A stretch of 64,000 bases of DNA from Saprospiraceae bacterium (lineage in GTDB: Bacteria; Bacteroidota; Bacteroidia; Chitinophagales; Saprospiraceae), in NCBI GenBank assembly GCA_016712145.1, contig JADJRO010000003.1, forward strand, positions 682,001-746,000. Reading direction: 5' to 3'. How positions within the stretch are numbered: the stretch's first letter is position 1; each line of letters begins with the position of its first letter. This document shows, piece after piece, positions 1-10,600 of this stretch. Position numbers and translations under genes: made by a program. The notes under the pieces were generated by a model. That model did not search any database. It was not told where the DNA came from and worked only from the letters and a program-made list of their open reading frames with translations.

Positions 1-953
1 ATATGTGCATAATCGGGTACATTGGGTAAACGCAACATGCCTTTTACATGTAATTCATTTAGATTTTGTTGATACAGATTCCAAAGTTGCATTTGATGGT
101 TAATAACCATTGGGAGTTCTTCTAATTGAGAAAATAACACAGCTGCTTGAAATTCTGACATGCCGTACGAAGAACCGATGGTTTGCCATTCATAAAAACT
201 GGTTTCATGATGTTGAAATGCTTTTCGGTTGGTTCCTTTTTCAAATATAAGCTCTGCTTGATTTAAGTAAGATGCTTGATTGACGAGCAGTGCACCTCCT
301 TCGCCACAATGAATTATTTTAGATGGGTGGAAAGACAAGCATCCCAGAGGAGCTATACTTCCTAAAAATTTATCTTTATAACGCGCACCGATGCATTGCG
401 CAGCATCTTCAATGACTAAAATGTTATGTGCATTCGCAAAAGCAAGAATCGGATCCATATCGATGGCTATGCCAGCATAATGTATTAATACAATTGCTTT
501 CGTTTGTGCAGTTACGTGTGGTAGAATTTGCTCTAATTCAACATTTGGTCTTAATGACGAGGTATCTGCAAAACGGATCGTGCATCCGCGTAGTAAAAAA
601 GCATTTGCAGTAGAAGCAAAAGTGTAGCTAGGTAGAATAATTTCATCTCCGGATTTCAATCCAGCAAGCAATCCTGAAAATTCCAATGCATCGGTACAAG
701 AGCCGCACAGAAATACATTTGAAATTTGTTGATTTTGTTTAAACCAGCCTTTGCATTTTTGGTGGAAGTCACCATCGCTGGCAGAATTATTTAACTTCAA
801 TACCTCATTCAGATAGTTCGCAGCACGCGTCGATTGATAGGCTCTGTGAAATGGGATGTTGTGGGCGGACTGCATTTCCAAATGATTGCTTACTTTCGCT
901 GTAAATGTAAAACATTCTAAACGGATCTGGGTTTTGTAAATTAATTCATTCAT
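1..953 (-). CDS. wecE: dTDP-4-amino-4,6-dideoxygalactose transaminase (WecE-type, DegT/DnrJ/EryC1 family), C-terminus cut by the window
   Basis: PLP-dependent aminotransferase that aminates a dTDP-4-keto-6-deoxyhexose for surface polysaccharide. I read it on the minus strand from ATG at 953 (MNELIY...), and it runs off the window start after about 317 residues. Visible motifs follow WecE order: IPFHRAYQ near the N-terminus, GSCTDALEF, DEIILPSYTFASTANAF, the PLP-pocket VIEDAAQ, and SFHPSK with the Schiff-base lysine at about residue 212 followed by CGEGGALL, then EKGTNR and GSSYGMSE. It is divergent from a flippase gene only 18 bp away, which fits an O-antigen or enterobacterial-common-antigen-like pathway. 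The family is certain. The exact sugar substrate is inferred from resemblance to E. coli WecE. Confidence 0.9.
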   Translation of the reverse strand, partial: MNELIYKTQIRLECFTFTAKVSNHLEMQSAHNIPFHRAYQSTRAANYLNEVLKLNNSASDGDFHQKCKGWFKQNQQISNVFLCGSCTDALEFSGLLAGLKSGDEIILPSYTFASTANAFLLRGCTIRFADTSSLRPNVELEQILPHVTAQTKAIVLIHYAGIAIDMDPILAFANAHNILVIEDAAQCIGARYKDKFLGSIAPLGCLSFHPSKIIHCGEGGALLVNQASYLNQAELIFEKGTNRKAFQHHETSFYEWQTIGSSYGMSEFQAAVLFSQLEELPMVINHQMQLWNLYQQNLNELHVKGMLRLPNVPDYAH

Positions 954-971
954 ACTATTTTCAAAGAGTCC

Positions 972-2471
972 ATGGAATTTATCCGCAAACAAAGCCTTCT
1001 CAGTTCTATTATCCAGATTGCAGGTGCCGTTTTAGGTGGACTCAGTACGATTTTTATTTATCCAAACGATCTTAGATTGTACGGTCTTTATGGATTTTTA
1101 ACCAATACGGCTTCCTTGTTGGTTCCATTTATTAGTTTGGGATTTGGAACGGTTTTATTGCGGTATTATCCACATTTTAATAGTACAGAAGAAAATTCAT
1201 CCCGATTTTTTAGTTTTATTTTTTCTGCATATTCCCTGGGGATCCTTGTATTTGCATGTTTGTTTTTAATGTTGTTTCCATGGATTCAAAACCTTTTAAG
1301 TTCAAATGATGCTTATATAGTGCCCTTTGTAATATTTATTTTGCCTATAGGGATTTTGTACGTTGTATTTGATTTGTTTTCAATTCTATTTATCAATTTT
1401 AAGCGACTGGCTTTACCCGCGCTTCTCGTTTTTTTAATGAAATTATTTTTACCATTTTTATTTATCCTGAGTTTTAAGGATTATATCAGTGGCATTCAAT
1501 TTACCTGGTTGATTTGTCTTTATTATCTATTTGCTATTGGACTTTTATATTATAAACTATCGAGCACGATTCAGTTTAAATTTCCTTTAAAGCAATTTGT
1601 GTTTCGTATCCAACAACGTGATGCGATGATTCGTTTTGCTTTGTTTTCCATATTAGGTGGAGCCAGTGCAATTTTGGCCTTGAGGATCGATTCGATTTTA
1701 GTGACTTCGTTTATTGGTGCTAAGGCAAATGGATTGTTTACTCTGGCTGTTTTTATCAGCAATGTAGCTTTTATACCTGCCGCTGCCCTGACCGATGGAT
1801 TGAATGCAATGGTTGCTGCGCATTCCAAGGAAAAGAATCAGCAGGATCTTAAGGCAGTATATTCAAAATCATCCGTAAATATGCTCATTCCAACGGTATG
1901 GATCGCATTATGCATCTACACGGGATTCATTTATTTGAGTCAATTGATGCCTAATCCGGATGAGCTGATAAAAATCGAGCGATTGTTAGCCTGGCTATTG
2001 CTGGCTCGTATTGTAGATGCTGCAACAGGAATCAATCATTACATTTTAGCCTATTCAAAATACTATGTGTTGGAATTGTATTTATTGGTTTTAATGGCTG
2101 TGCTTAATATCGCATTTAATTTCTGGCTGATTCCACAGTTAGGGATTGAGGGAGCTGCATTGGCAACCTTTTTGTCGGTTGCGATTTATAACATTTTAAA
2201 AACGCTGGTAGTCTATTTGAAAACAGGCATGCAGCCATTTTCTCGATCCTGGTTAAAGCTGGTATTGCTGATTGGCATTTGTTATGTATTGATGTCACAA
2301 ATCCATCTTGATTTATTCCCTTTGTGGTCACTTGCAATTCAAAGTGTACTCACAACGATCGTTTTTTTAGGATTGGTGTATTTTTGTAATATATCCTATG
2401 ATTTAAATCAATTGATACTTGAATTTACGGAAAAAACACAAAGATTGTTTTCAACCAAACGGAAAACATAA
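972..2471 (+). CDS. Wzx-like polysaccharide flippase (MOP superfamily)
   Basis: Integral inner-membrane protein of 499 residues with about 12-14 hydrophobic segments along its whole length, a first segment starting near residue 10 and a lysine-rich cytoplasmic tail. The pattern, including a mid-protein GGASAILALRIDSILV segment, matches oligosaccharide flippases of the MOP/MATE superfamily, which move undecaprenyl-linked sugar units across the membrane. The ATG at 972 lies 18 bp from the divergent aminotransferase start, so the promoters of each gene probably lie inside the other. The neighbouring sugar aminotransferase supports a surface-glycan role. Substrate specificity cannot be read from the sequence. 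The gene is convergent with the lptD-like gene, whose stop lies 22 bp downstream. Confidence 0.82.
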   Translation: MEFIRKQSLLSSIIQIAGAVLGGLSTIFIYPNDLRLYGLYGFLTNTASLLVPFISLGFGTVLLRYYPHFNSTEENSSRFFSFIFSAYSLGILVFACLFLMLFPWIQNLLSSNDAYIVPFVIFILPIGILYVVFDLFSILFINFKRLALPALLVFLMKLFLPFLFILSFKDYISGIQFTWLICLYYLFAIGLLYYKLSSTIQFKFPLKQFVFRIQQRDAMIRFALFSILGGASAILALRIDSILVTSFIGAKANGLFTLAVFISNVAFIPAAALTDGLNAMVAAHSKEKNQQDLKAVYSKSSVNMLIPTVWIALCIYTGFIYLSQLMPNPDELIKIERLLAWLLLARIVDAATGINHYILAYSKYYVLELYLLVLMAVLNIAFNFWLIPQLGIEGAALATFLSVAIYNILKTLVVYLKTGMQPFSRSWLKLVLLIGICYVLMSQIHLDLFPLWSLAIQSVLTTIVFLGLVYFCNISYDLNQLILEFTEKTQRLFSTKRKT

Positions 2472-2493
2472 TAGAAATACAAATTCATTGAAA

Positions 2494-5112
2494 CTACCTT
2501 CGGGCTCCTGAAAACGATTGATTGCTTGGCAATCTTATAAACTCTAGCGAGCCTGGTTTGACGCCTAGCGTAAAGGAATAATAACCAAATTGGGGAGACC
2601 AATCAAATTTCATTAACCAGCAATGTAAATCCCGTTCAAGCCCAAAGCTTGGATATTGAATTCCATTTTTATCAAAATTATAACTGATGTTGTTGATGTT
2701 GATTCTCCATTTATTGGTAAGTGCAATGCTCCCAGACAAAGTAAGGTTATGCAGCGTTCGTTCGAAAGTATCTTTTCCGGAAGCTAAGCGGAGATGTCTG
2801 AAATTAATAATATGCTGTATGTTAAAATTGTAAAATAATTCAGGCAAGGCTGTTTGTCCATTGTCTTTTTTATTTAAAATTTCTTTATTAAACAGTCCAA
2901 TTAATTGTCCAATATTGATATTTGTATTTATATTAATAAATGAACTGGTTAGATACACAAGTTTTTTATTTAAATTTAGGGCATATGATTGACTCCGTAT
3001 TTCCTTTCCATTTAGTAAGGTCCGTCCATAAGGATCCATCGTAATTCCATAATATAAGGTGGTGTATCCTTTAAAAATGCGACTGCTTCCGCTACCAGAT
3101 ATCAAGCTAAGTTTAAAGGAGTCTGCAAACACATTGTAATTGGCTGAAAAGTTAAAACCTTCTAGCAATGCAATTTTTTTGGCGGTGGAATCTTTTTTGG
3201 AATAGTATTTTAATTCAACCCGATTGCCAATGTTGAAATTTAAATTAAAATTTTCTGAAGGCACAGACGACGTTCCAAATGGACTTTTAGCAAAAACCAA
3301 GTATTCATACCTTCGGTTAAATGAATCACGTAAATCAGAGTCAACTTGCTTAAAATAATTGAATGGGTTTTTATGATAGTCAGGTGCATAACTCATTGAA
3401 ATGGTTGGAGTCACCTGGTGTCGTAAGCCTCTAAACCAGGATTTAGAAGATTGGATTTGCCCAAATAACTGTGTTCCCAAACTTGCACCCGTGCTGAACG
3501 TCCGAAATGGATAAAATCCCGATTTATAGGTCGTTTGTTTTAGTCCGAACAAGGAATCAACTCCCATGGTATCTTTTAATATCGTGTCTTTCAAAAACAA
3601 TTCTTGTTTATGAAAGAAAAATTCTTCATTGTAATTGATGCTCGGTGTAAGATTAAAATATTTTAATACTTTGAATGTTGCATTGATATCAGCACGGTGT
3701 TTTAATCCATAAATTAAATCTTTCTCAAAGCCCTTTTTAAATAAACTGGTATCTGTTGTATTTAATGTGTTTTGAAATTGAGCTCCATAACTTAAGTTAA
3801 TCCGGTCATACCATTTTTCAGTTTGAGATATGCGATTTTTATTTTTAAAAGGATTGATGGTACGCATTTGCACATTTAATTCAGGAAGTGTCAGATTTAA
3901 TTCGTGGGTAATTAAATTCTGAGAGTGGCTCATTGCAGCAGATAAACTAAACGGACTGTTTGGAAATGTATAGCCGTAATTAAAATTTGAACGCAAGACA
4001 TTTTGTAAGGACTGTCTGGTATCTGAATAGACTGTTTTACTAAAACCTTTGGTTTCGATGTTCATGCTGCCGCCAAACGTTTGATATGGATGTGCACCGG
4101 CTTCCTGATTGTGACTCCAACGAAGACTTATTGGACGGTTTATATTCTTTTTATAGTCGCCGGAAATTTCTTGAATCCGATTTTCAAACTGAAGCGAAAA
4201 ATTGCCATTGTAACGGTAACGCCATTTGTAATTCCCACTGACATTTATTTTAAATGAACCTTTAAAAAAGATATCCGTTATAAATTTCAAATCAACATGA
4301 TCATTCAAAGGCAAATAATACCCGATACCGGCTAACCCAAAACCGCGTTCATCGTATTGATATTCTTTGGGAAATAAAATTCCGGATTGTGCATCTCTGG
4401 AAATTGGAAAAAAACCAAAAGGTAACCAGATGGGCGTTGGAATTCCTTCAATTTCAATATTGGAAGGACCGACCACCACCAATTTATTTGGAATAATTTT
4501 TTGACGGGTACTTGCAATGCCAAAATGAGGTTTTTCTGCATCGCAGGTAGTAATTAATGCATGTTTATTGTAAATGATATCATCCCCCTGGCTGCCGCTA
4601 CTTTGTTTAGAGATAAATTTAGTTTGACTGCCATGAATGTATAAATCTTCTTCATGGGTTACCACTTCCTCAATCAAGCCTTTTTTTGATTTAAAATTGT
4701 AGGTAATTTTTTTAGCTTTAAAGGATTGGTCTGTTTCTTTAAATTGAGGAACTCCAGTTAAATTTCCGCTGGAATCTGTTTGGGGTAAGGCGATTGCAAG
4801 ATTTGTATTCAATTCAATGCGAATGTAATCTGCCCGAATGTCCATGGTTTTATAATGGATGAATGCATTTTTGTATAAATGAATGACCCGCTCTTTGTAG
4901 TCAAACCGCACCCGGTCGTCTGCCCCATAATCCACTGGAACATCGATGCTGTCAGGCGAAACCAGATATAAAGCGCCATTTCGAATAATCAAGGAATCAG
5001 ATCCTGTAATACCAAGGGCCGGCCGGTCCGGATTGGGCAAACTGTCCAGAATCTGGGCTGGTAAATTATAGTGTAAACTATATATTATAAAAATTATAAA
5101 TACTTTATTCAA
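2494..5112 (-). CDS. lptD: LptD/OstA-like outer-membrane LPS-assembly protein
   Basis: Outer-membrane beta-barrel protein (872 residues) predicted to insert lipopolysaccharide in the outer leaflet. An N-terminal signal peptide ends at about residue 19 (NLPAQ). Residues about 45-200 form the OstA/LptA-like periplasmic domain, with repeated short beta strands and the sequence DYGADDRVRFDYKERVIHLY. After the LPFGFFPISRDAQSGILFP motif, typical of Bacteroidota LptD, the rest is alternating aromatic and polar beta-barrel strands. It is divergent from the cell-wall amidase gene with a 65-bp gap. The C-terminus ends in SGARR with no T9SS domain. The LptD family assignment is by motif pattern. Function in this organism is inferred. 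Confidence 0.82.
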   Translation of the reverse strand: MNKVFIIFIIYSLHYNLPAQILDSLPNPDRPALGITGSDSLIIRNGALYLVSPDSIDVPVDYGADDRVRFDYKERVIHLYKNAFIHYKTMDIRADYIRIELNTNLAIALPQTDSSGNLTGVPQFKETDQSFKAKKITYNFKSKKGLIEEVVTHEEDLYIHGSQTKFISKQSSGSQGDDIIYNKHALITTCDAEKPHFGIASTRQKIIPNKLVVVGPSNIEIEGIPTPIWLPFGFFPISRDAQSGILFPKEYQYDERGFGLAGIGYYLPLNDHVDLKFITDIFFKGSFKINVSGNYKWRYRYNGNFSLQFENRIQEISGDYKKNINRPISLRWSHNQEAGAHPYQTFGGSMNIETKGFSKTVYSDTRQSLQNVLRSNFNYGYTFPNSPFSLSAAMSHSQNLITHELNLTLPELNVQMRTINPFKNKNRISQTEKWYDRINLSYGAQFQNTLNTTDTSLFKKGFEKDLIYGLKHRADINATFKVLKYFNLTPSINYNEEFFFHKQELFLKDTILKDTMGVDSLFGLKQTTYKSGFYPFRTFSTGASLGTQLFGQIQSSKSWFRGLRHQVTPTISMSYAPDYHKNPFNYFKQVDSDLRDSFNRRYEYLVFAKSPFGTSSVPSENFNLNFNIGNRVELKYYSKKDSTAKKIALLEGFNFSANYNVFADSFKLSLISGSGSSRIFKGYTTLYYGITMDPYGRTLLNGKEIRSQSYALNLNKKLVYLTSSFININTNINIGQLIGLFNKEILNKKDNGQTALPELFYNFNIQHIINFRHLRLASGKDTFERTLHNLTLSGSIALTNKWRININNISYNFDKNGIQYPSFGLERDLHCWLMKFDWSPQFGYYSFTLGVKPGSLEFIRLPSNQSFSGARR

Positions 5113-5152
5113 AAAAAGATATAAATTTATATATATTAAATTATTTAATATG

Positions 5153-5160
5153 TATATTTG
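5153..5160 (+). promoter_or_regulatory. Bacteroidota-type -7 element (TATATTTG)
   Basis: Perfect match to TAnnTTTG, the -7 consensus of the Bacteroidota primary sigma factor, in the AT-rich gap upstream of the amidase gene. No convincing TTG was found 19 bp upstream. Transcription from here would begin near 5167. This leaves almost no leader for the ATG at 5178 and favours the second in-frame ATG at 5211. Confidence 0.4.
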
Positions 5161-5177
5161 TACTAAGAAAACTCAAA

Positions 5178-6293
5178 ATGCAAAACTACGATAACAGGGC
5201 ATGCCTTGCAATGCAATTTATTGTCTATAATTTAATAAGCTTAACGCTTTATTTTGGTCCGGTTATATCCAGGGCTCAAAATTTGTCTACGTACGGTGGA
5301 CCGACCATCGTTTTAGACCCCGGACACGGTGGTCAGGACGACGGGGCAAAAGGGAAGGATTGTACTGAAAAGCAAATTACCTTGGCCGTTTGTAAGAAAG
5401 TGCAGGGTATATTGGCTGAAAAACTTCCCCGAGCTGCTATTTATTTTACCCGGGAATCGGATGTCTTTGTTGCCTTGCATGAACGCGCCCGGATCGCGAA
5501 TGACCTTGATGCTGAACTGTTTATTTCTGTTCATTGCAATGCAGTGCCATCAAATCAGTCGAAGGTCAGGGGAACAGAAACCTATGTGATGGGATTGCAT
5601 AAGGCCAAGGAAAACCTGGAAGTAGCTCGAAGGGAGAACAATGCAATTGCTTTGGAACATGGCAGTGATTTTCACTATAAAGGCATTGATTTCGAATCGC
5701 CGGAGTCCTTTATCGTACTAAATCATATCCAGGATCAACATTTGCAAAAAAGCATTGCTTTGGCAAAATCCATTGAATCCGAGTTCGATTTAGAGCATCC
5801 TGGGCATAGCAAAGGAGTCAAACAGGCAGGATTTCATGTGTTGCATCAAGTAAGTATGCCTGCAGTTTTGATCGAGTGTGGCTACATGACCCATCCGGAG
5901 GAAGTATCCTATCTGTGCTCTGCGAAAGGTCAACAGGAACTCGCCGAAATGATTGCCCGAGGCATTGTGCGGTATTTCTCTGTAAACCCGGTATATCCAA
6001 GCATTGCCATGCAGGACATTCAATCCAAAGCAGCGGTAAAGTCTGTTTCAGAGGAATCCTTGGTTATTTATAAAATTCAGCTTGCTGCTGCCAAGAACAA
6101 ACCGGCCCAGGGATCTGTTTGGTATTCGGATCCTAATTACGAAATTCTTCAGGAGGAGGGTGCATACAAATTGGTTTATGGTAGTTTTATAAGCCAGGAA
6201 GATGCAAACGAGGAAAAGGAACGAATGAAACAGCAAGGTTTTAAAGATGCTTTTATCATTAAGTTTAAAGAAGATCAGAAACAAACTAAATAG
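5178..6293 (+). CDS. N-acetylmuramoyl-L-alanine amidase (Amidase_3) with C-terminal SPOR-like region
   Basis: Zinc hydrolase that cleaves the MurNAc-L-Ala bond of peptidoglycan, probably at division. The catalytic domain spans residues about 43-265: zinc ligand His50 in DPGHGG, Glu64 in the TEKQITL segment, His119 in SVHCNA, and catalytic Glu233 in LIECGYM. The last 80 residues (YKIQLAAAK to the end) look like a SPOR fold, which binds denuded glycan at the septum. A signal peptide follows Met12 (MQFIVYNLISLTLYFGP). Start at 5211 is therefore at least as likely as 5178 and fits the -7 element upstream better. The gene leads directly into the MCE gene. Function confidence is high; the SPOR assignment is moderate. 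Confidence 0.9.
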   Translation: MQNYDNRACLAMQFIVYNLISLTLYFGPVISRAQNLSTYGGPTIVLDPGHGGQDDGAKGKDCTEKQITLAVCKKVQGILAEKLPRAAIYFTRESDVFVALHERARIANDLDAELFISVHCNAVPSNQSKVRGTETYVMGLHKAKENLEVARRENNAIALEHGSDFHYKGIDFESPESFIVLNHIQDQHLQKSIALAKSIESEFDLEHPGHSKGVKQAGFHVLHQVSMPAVLIECGYMTHPEEVSYLCSAKGQQELAEMIARGIVRYFSVNPVYPSIAMQDIQSKAAVKSVSEESLVIYKIQLAAAKNKPAQGSVWYSDPNYEILQEEGAYKLVYGSFISQEDANEEKERMKQQGFKDAFIIKFKEDQKQTK

Positions 6294-6308
6294 TCTGATA
6301 TTGCCCCG

Positions 6309-6338
6309 TTGTCCCCTGATATAAAATACGTAAATTAG
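6309..6338 (+). promoter_or_regulatory. Candidate promoter for the MCE gene (TTG-N19-TAAATTAG)
   Basis: A TTG at 6309-6311 sits 19 bp upstream of TAAATTAG at 6331-6338, the spacing known for Bacteroidota promoters. The -7 element differs from TAnnTTTG at two positions. It lies about 30 bp upstream of the TTG start of the MCE gene. Confidence 0.35.
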
Positions 6339-6369
6339 CACCTCTTTTTAAAAAAATAAATTCAGAGCC

Positions 6370-7398
6370 TTGCGCAACGAAGTTAAAGTCGGATTATTAG
6401 GTATTGTTACCCTTGCCTTGTTGATTTTTGGTTATAAATATTTAAAAGGCAGCAATTTGCTGGATCGCTCCAAAACCTATTACATAAAATATCCGGATGT
6501 TGGACAAATGGATCCCTCCTCTCCGGTATTAACCAGAGGATATAAAGTGGGTACAGTTACTAAACTGCAATTGGATCCGGACAATCCTAAAATGATCCTG
6601 GTTACCATTGAAGTTAAAAATGAAATCAACATTCCTAAATCTGTTAAAGCTATTTTAGTAAGTCAGGGATTAATGGGAGGGAAAGCAATTGTACTTCAAT
6701 TTGAAGAGTATTGCACCAATGATTGTTTAGCTAATAAATCCATGATTACAAATGCAGAAATCGCGGGCACACTCTCCAGCATGTTTAGTAAAGATGAATT
6801 AAAAGATTATACCCAAACATTTGGTGAAGAATTAAATCATATTTTGGATACGAGTAGTTTAAATCAAAATGTTCAGGTCGCTGCAACTGTAAAAAATATT
6901 CATTTCATATTAGATAATCTTGCTAAGGCTACTAAAAGTTTAAATCAATTGCTAAATGCCTCAACGGTGCATTTGGATAAAACACTTTCAAATCTGGATG
7001 TATTGACTACGAGTTTAGCAAGCAATGCAAATTCAGTTTCAAAGACCTTGCAAAATATTGAAAAAATTTCTGCCAATATCAATCAATCGGATCCGGGTAA
7101 ATTGGTAAAATCAACGGAGGAAACCATGCAAGAGCTCAATAAAACGCTTCGAGATAGTAAAGCGAGCATCGCTACATTAAATTCTATATTAACCGAAGTA
7201 CAATCAGGCAATGGCAGTCTTACTAAATTAATTAAAGATCCTGCCTTATACCAAAATCTAAACAATACCTCGCATAACTTAAGTCTGTTGATGCAGGATT
7301 TACGCCTCAATCCAAAGCGTTATATTCACGTTTCAGTATTTGGAAAGAAAGCAAAAGAATACAGCTTGCCTGAAAATGATCCGGCAGAGAAACGTTAA
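6370..7398 (+). CDS. MCE/MlaD family lipid-transport protein
   Basis: Periplasmic substrate-binding component of an Mla-like ABC phospholipid transporter, 342 residues. One transmembrane segment at residues about 5-21 is followed by the MlaD/MCE domain (about 38-115), with the motif GYKVGTVTKLQLD and SQGLMGGKAIVL. The remainder (about 150-300) is a long predicted helical, coiled-coil-like region rich in Asn, Ser and Leu, typical of MCE proteins that form a tunnel. The start appears to be TTG, because no in-frame ATG exists between it and the upstream stops. No MlaE or MlaF gene is seen beside it, so its partners are elsewhere. It follows the amidase gene by 76 bp. Confidence 0.85.
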   Translation: MRNEVKVGLLGIVTLALLIFGYKYLKGSNLLDRSKTYYIKYPDVGQMDPSSPVLTRGYKVGTVTKLQLDPDNPKMILVTIEVKNEINIPKSVKAILVSQGLMGGKAIVLQFEEYCTNDCLANKSMITNAEIAGTLSSMFSKDELKDYTQTFGEELNHILDTSSLNQNVQVAATVKNIHFILDNLAKATKSLNQLLNASTVHLDKTLSNLDVLTTSLASNANSVSKTLQNIEKISANINQSDPGKLVKSTEETMQELNKTLRDSKASIATLNSILTEVQSGNGSLTKLIKDPALYQNLNNTSHNLSLLMQDLRLNPKRYIHVSVFGKKAKEYSLPENDPAEKR

Positions 7399-7621
7399 TA
7401 TACGATGCATTAACCCTTTCTTTTGGATTAATTCCTCATAACATTTGAAAAAATAATTGGGCTAAATTTTAATCGAAGCCATTCATTTAATAAGTCGGGC
7501 ATTCATTTTAATACGATTTCTGAATTTAAGTGTCCGCCGGTCAATTGAAAATCGCACTGGGTCAATTCTTTAACTGTAAATGGATTTTTATTGACTCATT
7601 ATTTTAGTAATTTTACAAGGA

Positions 7622-10600
7622 ATGTCAACTCATGCTAAAGTAAACCCCTTTGTAACCTTATGGGTATTACTAACAATGGGTTTGCTGAGCTCCTTTAATT
7701 TGGCGGGTCAACCACATCGACTCAGTTTCCAACACTTAAATATTGAAAATGGACTCACCGATAATTCAATAAATTGTGCAACACAAGATGATGAGGGTTT
7801 TATTTGGATTGGTGGGGATTATGGTTTATCAAAATTCAATGGGTACAGTTCCCGTTTTATAAAAGCTTGTCAAAAAGATGCACCCGAAGATAGCAATTCG
7901 CGAATCGCTTGTGTCTTTAAAGATAGCAAAGGTAGAATGTGGTATGGGTCTGTTGGTTTGATTTTATTTGATCCGATTTCAATGGATTGTAAAATGTTTC
8001 GGCATGAAAAAGGAAATGTCAACAGTTTGCCTCACAACGATGTGTTTGTAATTGTTGAAGATGAGCACCACACGATTTGGGTAGGTACCAGAAAAGGTTT
8101 ATTGAAATACAATGAGCAAACGCATGATTTTATAAATTACGTTCATGATACCTTAGGGACTGCTTCAGAAATTCATGCTAAGAATCGCATCATCGATATG
8201 GTGGCCGATCAAAATGGGTCTTTATGGATGACCACATTATCTGGATTATATCGTTTTTCAATTTCGACAAAAACCTTTGATGAATACCTATTGGATCCAA
8301 AAAACAGGACTTCTGAAATTGAAAACCACAGTACATTTTTAAGCCTGGATAAAAAGGGAAAACTTTGGATCAATTATTATTCGAAGGGAATCTATTTATT
8401 TGACACTGTCCGAAAGGACTATGTACGCATTCAATTTCCAACGATCGCAATGCAAAATGCGGCAAAACGGATCAGTGATCTATTTTGTGATTCGAATGGA
8501 AATACCTGGGTAGCCACTACGTTTAATGGGGTTTTGTTTTATAATACTGATTTAAAAGACTGGCAACATTATACGCACGACCCATTCAATATAAATAGTT
8601 TGTCTGATGATAAAACGACTTCAATATTTGAGGATCATGCAGGAATGATTTGGATTGGTACTTCGAGTAGGGGTATTGATCGAGTAAATTTATCAGGCGA
8701 ACCTTTTGACCTGTATGTCTTGCAGCCTGGAAAGCAATTCTCCATGTGTGAAAATGATATCACCAGTTTTTGTGAAGATAAAAAGTCAAATTTATGGATT
8801 GGAACTAAAAATGGTTTGATGTATTTCGATGTGAAATCAAATGCGTTTAGCTGTTTCAAACATAATTTGAATGATCGAAATTCGCTTTCAGATAATTACA
8901 TCTATGCTGTTGATATGGATTCTTCAGAAACGATCTGGATTGCAACAGAAAATGGACTTAATGCATACAATCCAAAAGCTAAAATTTGGAAGCGCTATTT
9001 ATATTCAGAAAGCGATCCGAATTCATTGCCGGGAAGAGTCGCCTTTGATGTTGAAGTTCGTAAAAATGGCGAAGTTTGGGTGGCAAGCAACAGTCTGGTT
9101 TGTCGACTAAAGTCCAAGCAGGGAATTTTTGAAAATCGCTACAATAATCCAATCATTGAAAAGTTGCGGCATTCCTTTTATATAACAATCTTTGAGGATA
9201 GCAGAAAAACGCTTTGGTTATCCACTGCACGTGCCGGAATATTAAATGTGGATGATTCATTTAAAATCCTTTATTCGCGTTTCCATACATCCGATTTTAA
9301 AGCAAGCACCGTGCATCAATTTACGGAAGATTCGCTCGGAAATATCTGGATGGCATCTGATAGAGGAATATATATTTGGATTAGATCCAGTGGAAAAATA
9401 ATGCCTGTCGAAACCAATGATCCCATTTTAAAAGGGGACATTCGATCCATCGTCTTAGCAAGCAATTCAACCCTTTGGCTAGGTACGCATCAAGGATTAT
9501 ATCAGGTCAAAATGCTACCAGATTATACCATGGATACGTTTACGAGATTTACCAGGAGTGATGGGCTTCAAAGCAATGCGTTTAATACGTTTGCAGGAAT
9601 CATATTAAAATCAGGAGCCCTTTGTTTTGGTGGGATAAATGGTTTCAATATTTTTAATCCGGAACATATCCTAACCAATCAATACATACCTAAAGTACAA
9701 ATTGAATCTTTTAAAATAGGAAATCAAGCGTATGACATAGTAAATAAAAATGGCCTGACTGAGTTGAACTTGAATCATACTCAGAATTCATTTTCTTTTG
9801 AAATGACTTCCTTTAATTTCAATCATCCGGAGAAAAATCAATATGCCTATCAATTGGTGGGTTTTCATGAAAACTGGGTGCATACAGGTACCTACCGCTT
9901 CGGAAGTATCAACAATGTACCTCCTGGAAAATATACCTTGCATGTAATCGCCTCAAATAATGACGGGATATGGAATAAACAAGGCCGCCAATTGCACCTA
10001 ACGATATCCGCTCCCTATTGGAAAAGAAATTGGTTTAGGTCAATGCTTGGTTTACTTTTAATCAGCATCGGGTATTTTATATACACCAGGAGAATAAATT
10101 CGATAAAGAAGTTAGAGCAGTTGAATTCAGATACCGTTCGTCAAATTGCAGAAGCGCGATTAATAGCACTTCGTGCACAAATGAACCCACATTTTATTTT
10201 TAATTCTTTAAACGCGATCCAACAACTCATATCAGAATCAGAAAACGAACTCGCGCTTAGATATCTTTCTAAGTTTTCAAAGCTTATCAGACTTATTTTA
10301 AAAAACGCTAGTAAGAATACCCATACGATCGCAGAGGAATTAAAGATTCTGGAATATTATTTGGAGTTGGAATCCCTTCGATTTTCACCAAAATTCTCTT
10401 ACCATTTTGATATTGACCCCAAACTAAATGTAGAAATGATTGAAATTCCATCGATGCTCATTCAACCTTTTGTAGAAAATGCATTGGTTCATGGATTGCT
10501 GCATAAAGAAACAGCTGGATTTGTTGAAATTCGTTTGCAGAAAGCTGAGAAGTTCCTGATCTGTTCAATTACAGATAACGGAATTGGAAGAGAAGCTGCT

